Shown here piece by piece: positions 1-7,162 of a stretch of 14,680 bases of DNA. The translations under genes were made by a program, and so were the position numbers. The notes beneath the pieces are model-generated. The model saw only the letters and a program-made list of their open reading frames with translations, did not search any database and was not told the DNA's origin. Numbering within the stretch: the first letter of the stretch is position 1; each line of letters starts with the position of its first letter. Origin of the DNA: Bacteroidales bacterium (GTDB lineage Bacteria; Bacteroidota; Bacteroidia; Bacteroidales; UBA12077); the NCBI GenBank assembly GCA_030600865.1, contig JAUVUS010000013.1, positions 1 to 14,680 on the forward strand, written 5' to 3'.

Positions 1-489
1 CCTGAATTGTTGTCAGGATTTTGTCTTTTTCATTCACATCCGTTTTCAGATACAGACCAAATCAAAAAGAATAGATTACGTGAAATCGAATTTATAAAGG
101 AAGGAAAGAAAAATCTAATAGCATCATTTAACATACCAAATGCATTTGCAACCGACAACCTGGAATCATTTAAAAGCGAAATCGAAAATACAACTAAAAT
201 AGCAATCAGTACTCCCGAAGAAGGCGTAATTGCCAACCTGCATGCAATGATGAACCGACCCGACTTTTCAGAATCTTTAAAAAAATCAAAAATCCCGTTT
301 TTACATATTGCCGGTAAAAAAGATAATTATATCGATTATGATTCTGTCATCACAAAAATTATATTTCCAGAAAACTCAGAATTATGCATATTAGAAAAAT
401 CCGGCCATATGGGATTTATTGAAGAAAAAGAACTGTCCTTAGTATATATTGAAAATTTTATCCTTCGACAAGCTCAGGATAACGTTTAA
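1..489 (+). CDS. alpha/beta hydrolase, C-terminal part (5' end outside window)
   Basis: The frame is open from base 1, so this is the 3' portion (about 162 residues) of a longer gene. It resembles the lid and C-terminal half of small alpha/beta-fold hydrolases. The stretch IAGKKDNYID supplies the expected catalytic Asp near the end of a beta strand, and SGHMGF near the C-terminus supplies the catalytic His followed by the usual hydrophobic residues. The nucleophile elbow with the catalytic Ser must lie upstream of the window. The substrate cannot be inferred. The last residues, LRQAQDNV, are encoded by a small palindromic repeat (458-482) rather than by typical hydrolase sequence, so the native C-terminus has probably been extended or replaced by the repeat. 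Fold assignment is fairly secure; specific function is unknown. Confidence 0.75.
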   Translation, partial: PELLSGFCLFHSHPFSDTDQIKKNRLREIEFIKEGKKNLIASFNIPNAFATDNLESFKSEIENTTKIAISTPEEGVIANLHAMMNRPDFSESLKKSKIPFLHIAGKKDNYIDYDSVITKIIFPENSELCILEKSGHMGFIEEKELSLVYIENFILRQAQDNV

Positions 490-556
490 TCAGCTTGTTA
501 GCATATCCCTGCCCGCGGCAGGCGCTAAGCACCTAACCTGCCTGTCGGCAGACAGG
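458..556. repeat. cluster of short palindromic repeats downstream of hydrolase
   Basis: Three hairpin-forming units lie in a row. TTATCCT (458-464) pairs with AGGATAA (476-482). CCTGCC (508-513) pairs with GGCAGG (517-522). CCTGTC (541-546) pairs with GACAGG (551-556). The last two are far more GC-rich than the surrounding AT-rich DNA. Sequences of this style are common as dispersed intergenic repeats in Bacteroidota genomes (recollection, not searched). The first unit overlaps the hydrolase stop region. The stem-loops might also help end transcription, but none is followed by a clear T-run. Confidence 0.6.
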
Positions 557-620
557 AGTGTAATTATTTTATTTTTTAGACTGGACTCATTAATTAAATA
601 ATAAAATAAAAGTTCAAAAT

Positions 621-654
621 AAAAAAGGGGAATGTTTATTTACATTCCCCCTTT
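621..654 (-). terminator. rho-independent terminator of the Spy-like gene
   Basis: On the minus strand a 9-bp perfect stem (arms 642-650 and 627-635) with a 6-nt loop is followed directly by six T residues (626-621). It sits about 20 bp past the stop codon of the gene at 673-1245. The flanking A-run and T-run extend the helix, so it could also work weakly in the other direction for the hydrolase transcript. Confidence 0.85.
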
Positions 655-672
655 ATCTGATTATAAAATCAT

Positions 673-1245
673 TTAATCATTAACTGTATTATAATATAAA
701 CCTCTTCCGTAACCTCTACCATAACCTGTGTCCTGACCATAACCTTGTCCATAACCTGCACCCTGATTATATCCTCGTCCATTACCGCGACCATATCCAG
801 CACCTCTGCCATTTCTTTGTCCCCTCATTGGTCTGCTATCGAAATATACTTTTTGTTTATCGGTTAATTGACTTCTTACATCCTGACAGTGTTTTGCTGA
901 TGTTTTCAGCATTTTGTTATGTACGCCGGTCATCTGATCAATTAGTGCATTAATTTCTTTCATATCAGAATTGTCTGATGTCATTAGAGTTTGTCTTTTT
1001 GCTCTTAGCTCATTCATCTGATTACTATGCGTATTCATTTCCTTCAAATGAGCAAGTCTGTATGTTTCAATTTTGTTTTGCTGTTCTTCGGTTAAGTCCG
1101 GCAACATCATGCAAATTTGACCTTGTCCATAACCATAACCACGAGGAGAATAATTTCTACCACGTTGTGCATACAAATTTGATCCTGCAAACATTAATAC
1201 TGCGATTGCTAATACTGTTACTTTTTTAATTCTTTGTGTTTTCAT
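673..1245 (-). CDS. secreted Spy/CpxP-like LTxxQ protein with Gly/Tyr-rich tail
   Basis: The 190-residue protein starts with a clear Sec signal peptide (basic MKTQRIKK, hydrophobic core, cleavage near NLYAQ). The helical core, residues 45-135, carries two LTxxQ-type motifs (LTEEQQ at 51-56 and LTDKQK at 127-132), the signature of the Spy/CpxP family of periplasmic ATP-independent chaperones and envelope-stress or metal-response proteins. From about residue 141 the sequence turns into a low-complexity tail of GYGRG and GYGQG repeats; a shorter such patch (33-42) precedes the core. Two Cys (45 and 120) flank the helical core and could form a disulfide after export. The ATG at 1243-1245 follows an A-rich, Shine-Dalgarno-free leader. 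The gene is apparently monocistronic: a terminator follows, and the CtpA terminator lies upstream. Family placement is good; the tail's role is unknown. Confidence 0.75.
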   Translation of the reverse strand: MKTQRIKKVTVLAIAVLMFAGSNLYAQRGRNYSPRGYGYGQGQICMMLPDLTEEQQNKIETYRLAHLKEMNTHSNQMNELRAKRQTLMTSDNSDMKEINALIDQMTGVHNKMLKTSAKHCQDVRSQLTDKQKVYFDSRPMRGQRNGRGAGYGRGNGRGYNQGAGYGQGYGQDTGYGRGYGRGLYYNTVND

Positions 1246-1376
1246 GATTTTTTTTATTTATGTTCTACGTTTTTAAAATTTCAAATTTCTACCCTTATGA
1301 CACGAAGAATTTTTATTTATTACACTTTTTATAAAAAAGATTGTGAATCTTTTATAACGCGAGGAAATATAAACCA

Positions 1377-1409
1377 AAACATCCGATGTTTTAAAAACAT
1401 TGGATGTTT
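1377..1409. repeat. 14-bp inverted repeat upstream of Spy-like gene
   Basis: Arms 1377-1390 and 1396-1409 are complementary at 13 of 14 positions with a TTAAA spacer; the single mismatch (1385/1401) would be a G-U wobble in plus-strand RNA. No T-run follows on either strand, so it is not a classical terminator. It lies about 130-165 bp upstream of the Spy-like start, where an operator or an mRNA structure would be plausible. Confidence 0.55.
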
Positions 1410-1442
1410 ACCTTGAAAAATTATTGCATTATTATTTGTAAT

Positions 1443-1473
1443 AAAAAAGTGAGGCACTCCTGGAAGAGTGCCT
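1443..1473 (-). terminator. rho-independent terminator downstream of ctpA
   Basis: On the minus strand an 8-bp perfect stem AGGCACTC/GAGTGCCT (1473-1466 with 1459-1452, 6-nt loop) is followed by CAC and then six T residues (1448-1443). It lies about 90 bp after the ctpA stop codon and probably ends the deaminase-ctpA transcript. Confidence 0.75.
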
Positions 1474-1561
1474 GCAACTAACCTAAAAACCCAAATTATG
1501 AATTAAGTTTTTCAATTTAATCCTAATTTATATCTTTTAGATATTGAATATTTTAAATGGT

Positions 1562-3172
1562 TTAATTCCTTTCTGAATTTTCTTTTAAATGCTGTATTGC
1601 TATTTTTAAAGTTGTATCAACATCTTTAATAATAGGATAAAACCCATTATTATCAATAATGTTTCTGGCAATATTTGCCTTTAGCTGAGTATTTACCAAA
1701 TGTCTTGAATGTTTAAATCCTTTAGCTGTTCTGGGCACTCCCTTTTGCTCTGCATATTCAGCAAATTGATCAAAAATATCAATCGATTCAAGATATTCAC
1801 TAATAGCAAATGCGTCCTCAAATTTCTTTAAGTATTCTCTATTATTATCGACATATTCAAAAGCAAAATTATATAACACGCCCTTTCTTACCGTTTCGGC
1901 ATAATATTTTGAATATCCGGCAGTATCAAGAGGAACAAAAATATCCGGCATAATACCTCCGCCACCAAATACTATATTTCCTCCCGGAGTTACAAATTTT
2001 AAGGAATCAGCAAAATGAATACTATCCACCTCAGAAAATTCTCCGTTCTGATATCTTTCATTTAAATCATTATAATATTCGTCTTTATCATCGTTATATG
2101 GTTTTTGAATACTACGGCCTGTAGGTGTATAATACCTCGCAATAGTAAGTCGAATAACAGATCCGTCGGATAATGGGTATTGCTCTTGTACCAATCCCTT
2201 ACCAAAAGACCTACGACCTATAATAGTACCTCGATCATTATCCTGAATAGCTCCCGCTAAAATTTCACTTGCGGATGCTGCAAACTCATCCTGCAAAACA
2301 ACTACTTCAATATCTTTACAAATTCCACGTGCTGTCGAATAAATTTCTTGTTTAGGACTTGACTTTCCCTGAGTATAAACTATCATTTTGCCGGCATCAA
2401 GAAACTGATCAACTATATTAGTTGCTGCAACCATATATCCCCCTGTATTTCCTCTTAAATCGAGAATCAGTTTTTTCAAGCCCAGATCTTTTAATTTTTC
2501 AACTCCTTCAACAAATTCTTTAAAAGTTGTTTCGGCAAAACGATTTATTTTAATGTATCCTATTTCTTCATCTACCATATAAGAAACATCAACACTATAT
2601 AAAGGTATTTCGTCTCTAATTATTTCAACATCAATTAATTCAGAAACCGTTTTCCTTTCAATACTAATTTTAACTTTTGTTCCTTTTTCGCCCTTAAGCA
2701 TGCCTACAATATCGTTGCTTGAGATATTCTGACCGGCAATTAAAGAGTCGTTTACCATAATAATTCTATCACCGGCAAGTACTCCGACTTTATCAGAAGG
2801 CCCTCCGGTAATAACACTTATTATAATAGTTGTATCTGTTTGATGATTAAATACCACGCCAATACCTTCAAAATTACCACGCATATCTTCACTCACACTT
2901 TTCATTTCTTCGGCAGGAATATAAATAGAATGCGGATCTAATTCCTCAAGTATTGCAGGTATTGCCGATTCTTCCAGGTTTGATCTGAAAACAGTATCAA
3001 CATACCGGGTTTCAATATAATCGATTATTATTCCCAGTTTATCATTTGCCTGATATAAGTTCGCGTAATTCCTGTGTGGATTTTTATTTAATGCTTTTCC
3101 CAGAAAAATACCTGACACTAAAACAATAGCGAAAATTATAGGGAGATATATTTTGTTCAATTTTCCAGACAT
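1562..3172 (-). CDS. ctpA: S41 family C-terminal processing peptidase (CtpA/Prc type)
   Basis: This 536-residue protease cleaves proteins from their C-terminal side in the periplasm. A single N-terminal membrane segment (about residues 8-25) anchors it or acts as a signal. An S41 N-terminal helical region (40-95) is followed by a PDZ domain (about 97-180, with GIGV and GDRI), which selects substrate tails. The catalytic domain (about 195-440) shows the dyad at family spacing: Ser300 in FAASASEI and Lys325 in RSFGKG, 25 residues apart as in E. coli Prc, with Gln329 following. The core motif LDLRGNTGG (238-245) is also intact. The gene lies 60 bp after the dCMP deaminase gene, suggesting one transcript, and a terminator follows it. 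Family assignment is secure; the physiological substrates are not visible. Confidence 0.93.
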   Translation of the reverse strand: MSGKLNKIYLPIIFAIVLVSGIFLGKALNKNPHRNYANLYQANDKLGIIIDYIETRYVDTVFRSNLEESAIPAILEELDPHSIYIPAEEMKSVSEDMRGNFEGIGVVFNHQTDTTIIISVITGGPSDKVGVLAGDRIIMVNDSLIAGQNISSNDIVGMLKGEKGTKVKISIERKTVSELIDVEIIRDEIPLYSVDVSYMVDEEIGYIKINRFAETTFKEFVEGVEKLKDLGLKKLILDLRGNTGGYMVAATNIVDQFLDAGKMIVYTQGKSSPKQEIYSTARGICKDIEVVVLQDEFAASASEILAGAIQDNDRGTIIGRRSFGKGLVQEQYPLSDGSVIRLTIARYYTPTGRSIQKPYNDDKDEYYNDLNERYQNGEFSEVDSIHFADSLKFVTPGGNIVFGGGGIMPDIFVPLDTAGYSKYYAETVRKGVLYNFAFEYVDNNREYLKKFEDAFAISEYLESIDIFDQFAEYAEQKGVPRTAKGFKHSRHLVNTQLKANIARNIIDNNGFYPIIKDVDTTLKIAIQHLKENSERN

Positions 3173-3232
3173 AATTTTTATTTATTATAAGGTAAGCTCT
3201 AAAAATTTAAACTTTTTCGTTGCTTTTAAAGA

Positions 3233-3682
3233 TTACCATAATTCTATATGTTTAATTTCAATGTTTGCTCTTTCCAGTAATCTTAAACCGTCTTCAATAC
3301 GATATTTATCACTAAAAACAACTCTTTTTATACCTGCCTGAATAATTAGTTTAGAACATTCCAAACATGGCGATGTTGTAACATATAATGTAGCATCTTC
3401 TGAGCTATTATTCGATTTGGCAACTTTTGTAATTGCATTTGCCTCGGCATGCAAAACATACGGTTTTGTTTTAGAATTTTCATCTTCACATACATTTTCA
3501 AATCCCGAAGGAGTACCATTATAACCATCAGAAATTATCATTTTCTTTTTAACAATAAGAGCTCCAACCTGTCGACGCTTGCAGTACGAATTTTTCGCCC
3601 AGATTTGAGCCATCTCAAGATACCTTTTATCGTACTCGGTTTGTTTTTCGTTGTATGGATGTAGTGAATTATCTTTACTCAT
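3233..3682 (-). CDS. dCMP deaminase (ComE-type deoxycytidylate deaminase)
   Basis: This cytosolic enzyme deaminates dCMP to dUMP, feeding dTMP synthesis. The 149-residue length is typical. The zinc site is complete: His79 and Glu81 of HAEANAI, plus Cys106 and Cys109 of SPCLEC, where Glu81 is the proton shuttle. The upstream motif GYNGTPSG (53-60) is characteristic of the dCMP deaminase branch rather than of cytidine or tRNA-adenosine deaminases. Start ATG 3680-3682 follows an A/T-rich leader without a Shine-Dalgarno sequence. The CtpA-type protease gene begins 60 bp downstream on the same strand with no terminator between them, so the two are likely co-transcribed. Confidence 0.92.
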   Translation of the reverse strand: MSKDNSLHPYNEKQTEYDKRYLEMAQIWAKNSYCKRRQVGALIVKKKMIISDGYNGTPSGFENVCEDENSKTKPYVLHAEANAITKVAKSNNSSEDATLYVTTSPCLECSKLIIQAGIKRVVFSDKYRIEDGLRLLERANIEIKHIELW

Positions 3683-3712
3683 AATAGTTTATTTAACTCG
3701 CATAAAGATATA

Positions 3713-3734
3713 GAAAAACCCTCATTGCGAGGGC
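3713..3734 (-). terminator. rho-independent terminator of tRNA-Leu
   Basis: On the minus strand CCCTC (3733-3729) and GAGGG (3723-3719) form a stem around a 5-nt loop, followed by five T residues (3718-3714). It lies 16 bp past the 3' end of the tRNA gene and just upstream of the dCMP deaminase gene. Confidence 0.8.
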
Positions 3735-3749
3735 TCTGTTTATGTATTG

Positions 3750-3833
3750 TACCTGGAGTCGGGATCGAACCGACACGAACTTGCGTTCACTGGTGTTTGA
3801 GACCAGCGCGTCTACCAATTCCGCCATCCAGGC
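3750..3833 (-). tRNA. tRNA-Leu, anticodon CAA
   Basis: The 84-nt minus-strand sequence folds as a class II tRNA. The acceptor arm is GCCTGGA pairing with TCCAGGT (closing G-U pair) and the discriminator is A at 3750. The D-loop contains the TTGGTAGA stretch. The anticodon stem CTGGT/ACCAG encloses loop CTCAAAC, giving anticodon CAA. The long variable arm (GAAC-GCAA-GTTC) is typical of Leu tRNAs, and the T-arm is GTCGG-TTCGATC-CCGAC. The 3' CCA is not encoded. It decodes UUG. Confidence 0.95.
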
Positions 3834-3851
3834 AGGTAAACTTAAGGAATG

Positions 3852-3882
3852 CAAAAATATAGAATTGTTTGAGATACGCAAA
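3852..3882 (-). promoter_or_regulatory. Bacteroidota-type promoter for tRNA-Leu
   Basis: On the minus strand TTTG (3882-3879) is separated by 19 bp from TATTTTTG (3859-3852), an exact match to the Bacteroidota -33/-7 consensus TTTG-N19..21-TAnnTTTG. Initiation would fall near 3845, about a dozen bases before the mature tRNA. The promoter begins 17 bp beyond the dxs stop codon. Confidence 0.75.
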
Positions 3883-3898
3883 CTTTTCCGACACAAAA

Positions 3899-5815
3899 CT
3901 ACCCTGCATTCGACAATATGTTTGGTTGAATCATCGATTTAACTGTTTTAATAATGCCCTCAACATCAAAACCGCATTCTCGATGTAATTCCTGGGGAGT
4001 ACCATGATCTATAAACTGATCAGGAACACCTAAACGTTTTATATTTATTGAATATCCATTCTCGCTCATAAACTCAAGCACAGCACTTCCAAATCCGCCA
4101 ACAATTGTACCATCCTCAATAGTTATGACAGCTTTAAAACTCTTCCCAACTTCGTGTAAAATTTCTTTATCAATTGGTTTTACAAACCTCATATCGTAAT
4201 GTGCCACATCAATATGCTTTTTAGCCAATTCCTTAGATGCTTCAACAACGTAATTCCCTATATGACCAATAGACAAAATAGCAATATCAGATCCTTTTCT
4301 TACCAAACGGCCTTTACCAACAGGTATTTCATTTAATGGAGTTTTCCATTCCGGCATCACACCTCTCCCTCTTGGGTAACGAATTGAAAATGGTCCTTTA
4401 TTTTTTAATTGAGCCGTGTACATCAGGTTACGAAGTTCTTCTTCGTTCATTGGAGCAGAAACAGTAATATTAGGTATGCTCCGCATATAAGCTAAATCAT
4501 ATATACCATGATGTGTTGCTCCATCATCACCAACTAATCCACCACGATCGAGACAAAAAACAAGGTTTAAATTTTGAATTGCTACATCATGTATTACTTG
4601 ATCGTATGCTCTTTGCATAAACGTTGAATAAATATTACAAAAAGGTAACATACCTTCAATAGCCAAACCCGCAGAAAAAGTTACTGCATGCTGTTCCGCA
4701 ATACCAACATCCACAGTTCGTTCCGGCATTTCCTTCCTCATTATATTTAGCGATGACCCTGTCGGCATTGCAGGTGTGATTCCAACAATTTTTTCGTTTT
4801 GTTTTGCTAATTCTAATATTGTGTGTCCAAACACATCCTGATATTTTGGTGGTAATGGTTCATCTGTTTTAATTTTTAAAATCTCTCCGGTATCTTTATT
4901 AAACTTACCGGGAGCATGCCATGTAGTCTGGTTTAATTCGGCTTGTTTAAATCCTTTTCCTTTTTGGGTAACAACATGTAATAACTTTGGACCTTTTATA
5001 TCTTTAAGATCAGTTAGTAGTTTAGTTAAATACACAACATCATGTCCATCAACAGGACCAAAATATCTGAAATTTAATGATTCGAATAAATTACTGTGTC
5101 GAAGCAAAATTGATTTTACTGCATTATCTATTTGTTGGGCCAGCTTCCTGTAATTATGTCCAAGTTTGTTTAGATGGCCTAACAAGTTCCAAACATCATT
5201 CTTAAGTTTATTGTAAGTTTTCGATGTTGTAATATCAAGTAAATATTCTTTAAGGGCTCCCACATTGGGATCTATTGCCATGTTATTATCATTAAGAATA
5301 ACAAGAAGGTTTGTTTTTTCAATCCCTGCATTGTTTAATCCTTCAAAAGCTAATCCTGCAGTCATTGAACCATCTCCAATAACAGCAACTATTTGCCGAT
5401 CTTCTTCTTTATTAAATACTGCGGCTTTTGCCATTCCTAAAGCCGCAGATATTGAAGTAGATGAGTGCCCTACACCAAAAGAATCGTACTCGCTTTCTGA
5501 AATCTTAGGAAATCCACTAATACCCTTATATTTGCGGTTTGTATGAAATTCTTCGCGACGACCTGTTAGTATTTTATGACCGTATGCCTGATGTCCAACA
5601 TCCCAAACAATTCGGTCATAAGGAGTATTGAAAACATAATGCAATGCAACGGTTAACTCAACTACACCTAAGCTAGCTCCAAAATGTCCGGGATTAGTAG
5701 AAACAATATCAATTATAAATTGTCTGAGTTCCTCACTTAATTTTGGAAGCTCGGTCAAATCCAGTTTCTTTAAATCCGAAGGAAATAATATGTTTTTCAA
5801 TAAGTCAGTTGACAT
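3899..5815 (-). CDS. dxs: 1-deoxy-D-xylulose-5-phosphate synthase
   Basis: This thiamine-diphosphate enzyme condenses pyruvate and glyceraldehyde-3-phosphate into DXP, the first step of the non-mevalonate isoprenoid pathway (also a precursor route to thiamine and pyridoxal). At 638 residues it is slightly longer than E. coli Dxs. Visible landmarks are [10 protein letters not shown] with His44, [10 protein letters not shown] (72-81), the ThDP/Mg motif beginning GDGSMTAG at 147 and ending at LNDNN (174-178), WHAPGKF with His300, and GIAEQHA with the ThDP-activating Glu374. The transketolase C-terminal domain follows from about residue 500. The ATG at 5813-5815 lies 19 bp after a -7 promoter box. 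The tRNA-Leu follows on the same strand with its own promoter. Confidence 0.97.
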   Translation of the reverse strand: MSTDLLKNILFPSDLKKLDLTELPKLSEELRQFIIDIVSTNPGHFGASLGVVELTVALHYVFNTPYDRIVWDVGHQAYGHKILTGRREEFHTNRKYKGISGFPKISESEYDSFGVGHSSTSISAALGMAKAAVFNKEEDRQIVAVIGDGSMTAGLAFEGLNNAGIEKTNLLVILNDNNMAIDPNVGALKEYLLDITTSKTYNKLKNDVWNLLGHLNKLGHNYRKLAQQIDNAVKSILLRHSNLFESLNFRYFGPVDGHDVVYLTKLLTDLKDIKGPKLLHVVTQKGKGFKQAELNQTTWHAPGKFNKDTGEILKIKTDEPLPPKYQDVFGHTILELAKQNEKIVGITPAMPTGSSLNIMRKEMPERTVDVGIAEQHAVTFSAGLAIEGMLPFCNIYSTFMQRAYDQVIHDVAIQNLNLVFCLDRGGLVGDDGATHHGIYDLAYMRSIPNITVSAPMNEEELRNLMYTAQLKNKGPFSIRYPRGRGVMPEWKTPLNEIPVGKGRLVRKGSDIAILSIGHIGNYVVEASKELAKKHIDVAHYDMRFVKPIDKEILHEVGKSFKAVITIEDGTIVGGFGSAVLEFMSENGYSINIKRLGVPDQFIDHGTPQELHRECGFDVEGIIKTVKSMIQPNILSNAG

Positions 5816-5834
5816 ACCATATAATAAATTGATG

Positions 5835-5865
5835 CAAAGGTATGAATAATTTTACTTTGTATTAA
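5835..5865 (-). promoter_or_regulatory. probable dxs promoter
   Basis: Minus-strand TACCTTTG (5842-5835) matches the -7 consensus TAnnTTTG exactly. About 20 bp upstream is a TTA that partly matches the -33 element. Initiation near 5828 would leave a very short leader before the dxs ATG at 5815. Confidence 0.55.
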
Positions 5866-5889
5866 CGACATAAACCTTCGCATATTTTA

Positions 5890-5897
5890 TATATTTG
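5890..5897 (+). promoter_or_regulatory. possible -7 promoter element of the OmpA-like lipoprotein gene
   Basis: TATATTTG matches the Bacteroidota -7 consensus exactly and would place the start near 5904, giving a leader of about 75 nt. No good TTG is found at the expected -33 spacing (the nearest TTTG, 5856-5859, is 30 bp away), so this is tentative. Confidence 0.35.
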
Positions 5898-5978
5898 CTT
5901 TTTGAAAGAAATAAATTATTAGAAATTCCCTTAATTCGAATTTCGTATTTTTAACAATTGTAAACTAAATTAGTTGAT

Positions 5979-6989
5979 ATGCAATTTAAAATCAAACCCT
6001 ACATCCTTTTTCTTTATGTTCTTATAGCTTTTACAGCATGTGTTCCTACAAAACAATTCGAACAGCTTCAGCAAAAAAGTAATAAATGTGAAGAAGAACT
6101 TGAATCAACAAAAGAAGACAATAAAAACCTTGAAGTTGCTAATACAGAGCTAAAATCTAAGGTTGATATTATGAATAACAGGTTGAAAAATATAAGTGAA
6201 GACAGCCTTGAAAGAGAGAATAAATTACACTCTTTAGATATAAAATACGACAAATTAAACAGACAGTACACAAATTTGCAACAAACGCAAGATCAACTGT
6301 TAAGCGGAAATATCTCCGAAACAAAAAAATTGCTCATAGAACTTCAAAACAAGCAGGCCGGAATTATTGAAAACGAAGATCGTTTAAGACAGCTTGAAGA
6401 TAATTTAAGGGCTGATCGGTATAAACTTGAACAGTACAAAAAAGAGTTAGAAAATAAAAATGCACGATTAGTTGAACTAGAAGGCATTTTAAATAAAAAA
6501 GATTCTGTTGTAAATGCTTTAAAAGATAAAGTTTCTCAAGCATTAATGGGTTTTGCAGATAAAGGACTTGCCGTTGAAATGAAAAACGGGAAAGTATATG
6601 TATCTCTTGATGAACAATTATTATTTAAGTCAGGAAGTACTGTTGTTGATCCAAAAGGAGTTAGTGCATTAAAAAAGCTTGCTGATGTTCTGGCAGCTAC
6701 CCCGGACATAAATATAATGGTTGAAGGACATACCGATGATGTACCTTATATAGCAAGCGATGCGGTAAAAGATAATTGGGATTTAAGTGTTAAGAGGGCA
6801 ACAGCCATTGTTAGAATCCTGATGGAAAATAAAAAAATAGATGGAAGCAGAATAATTGCTGGAGGACGAAGCAAATATCAGCCTGTTATCAATTCAAAAG
6901 CTCCTGATGCCAGAAAGAAAAATCGTAGAACAGAAATAATCTTAACACCAAAACTGGATGAATTATTTCAAATTCTGGAATCAAATTAA
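5979..6989 (+). CDS. OmpA-family peptidoglycan-binding lipoprotein with coiled coil
   Basis: The 336-residue protein has a lipoprotein signal (hydrophobic segment 8-19, lipobox FTAC with Cys21), so it is probably anchored in the outer membrane facing the periplasm. Residues about 27-185 are a long charged coiled coil with many Glu/Lys/Asn/Gln heptads. The C-terminal OmpA domain (about 205-325) shows VEGHTDDVP (248-256), the NWDLSVKRA stretch (266-274), and ARKKNRRTEI (311-320), including the Asp and Arg that grip the diaminopimelate of peptidoglycan. The architecture suggests a spacer or tether between outer membrane and cell wall. It is divergent from dxs, with a 163-bp shared upstream region. 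A repeat separates it from the next gene, so it is probably monocistronic. A YfiB-like signalling role is only speculation. Confidence 0.88.
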   Translation: MQFKIKPYILFLYVLIAFTACVPTKQFEQLQQKSNKCEEELESTKEDNKNLEVANTELKSKVDIMNNRLKNISEDSLERENKLHSLDIKYDKLNRQYTNLQQTQDQLLSGNISETKKLLIELQNKQAGIIENEDRLRQLEDNLRADRYKLEQYKKELENKNARLVELEGILNKKDSVVNALKDKVSQALMGFADKGLAVEMKNGKVYVSLDEQLLFKSGSTVVDPKGVSALKKLADVLAATPDINIMVEGHTDDVPYIASDAVKDNWDLSVKRATAIVRILMENKKIDGSRIIAGGRSKYQPVINSKAPDARKKNRRTEIILTPKLDELFQILESN

Positions 6990-7010
6990 TGGTACTTAAT
7001 TTAATAAATC

Positions 7011-7124
7011 AGGAGGCTATCACAAAAAGTTAGTTTTTTGTCATTGCGAGTGAGAAACGAGCGAAGCAATCTTTTGATAGACAAAACTAAGAGGATTAGA
7101 TTGCTTCACTTCGTTCGCAATGAC
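7011..7124. repeat. dispersed palindromic repeat (REP/MITE-like)
   Basis: The outer arms are GTCATTGCGA (7040-7049) and TCGCAATGAC (7115-7124), a perfect 10-bp pair. The inner arms are GAAGCAATC (7063-7071) and GATTGCTTC (7099-7107), a perfect 9-bp pair. Between the arms lie similar but unequal segments. An A/T hairpin (7022-7041) and AGGAGGCTAT (7011-7020) precede it and look like part of the same unit. I recall the core GTCATTGCGAG...GAAGCAATC as a common intergenic repeat in Bacteroidota, but no search was done. It encodes no protein. Confidence 0.75.
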
Positions 7125-7162
7125 GTTTTAAATACTTTTTCTACAGCCTTTAAATTTCCTAA

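Larger units (their letters stand above)
1246..1561. other. 316-bp intergenic region with two hairpins, no gene
   Basis: No convincing coding sequence is present; the short plus-strand frames are AT-rich and resemble no family I know. The region is the upstream region of the Spy-like gene and the downstream region of ctpA. It contains a near-perfect 14-bp inverted repeat (1377-1409) and a GC-richer hairpin (1452-1473) that serves as a minus-strand terminator. A plus-strand ATG at 1498 opens only a two-codon frame. Confidence 0.6.

Noticed and set aside
1234..1416. 60-residue plus-strand frame between the Spy-like gene and ctpA
   Set aside because: AT-rich, no recognisable motif, overlaps the start of the Spy-like gene and contains the inverted repeat.
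3693..3896. 67-residue open frame on the minus strand
   Set aside because: It reads straight through the tRNA-Leu gene and its promoter; the tRNA explains the sequence.
5265..5546. 93-residue plus-strand frame
   Set aside because: It is antisense to the conserved ThDP-binding part of dxs and matches no family.
7040..7124. Possible CRISPR or tRNA-like structure
   Set aside because: Only one inverted unit is present, without regularly spaced direct repeats and without tRNA features.
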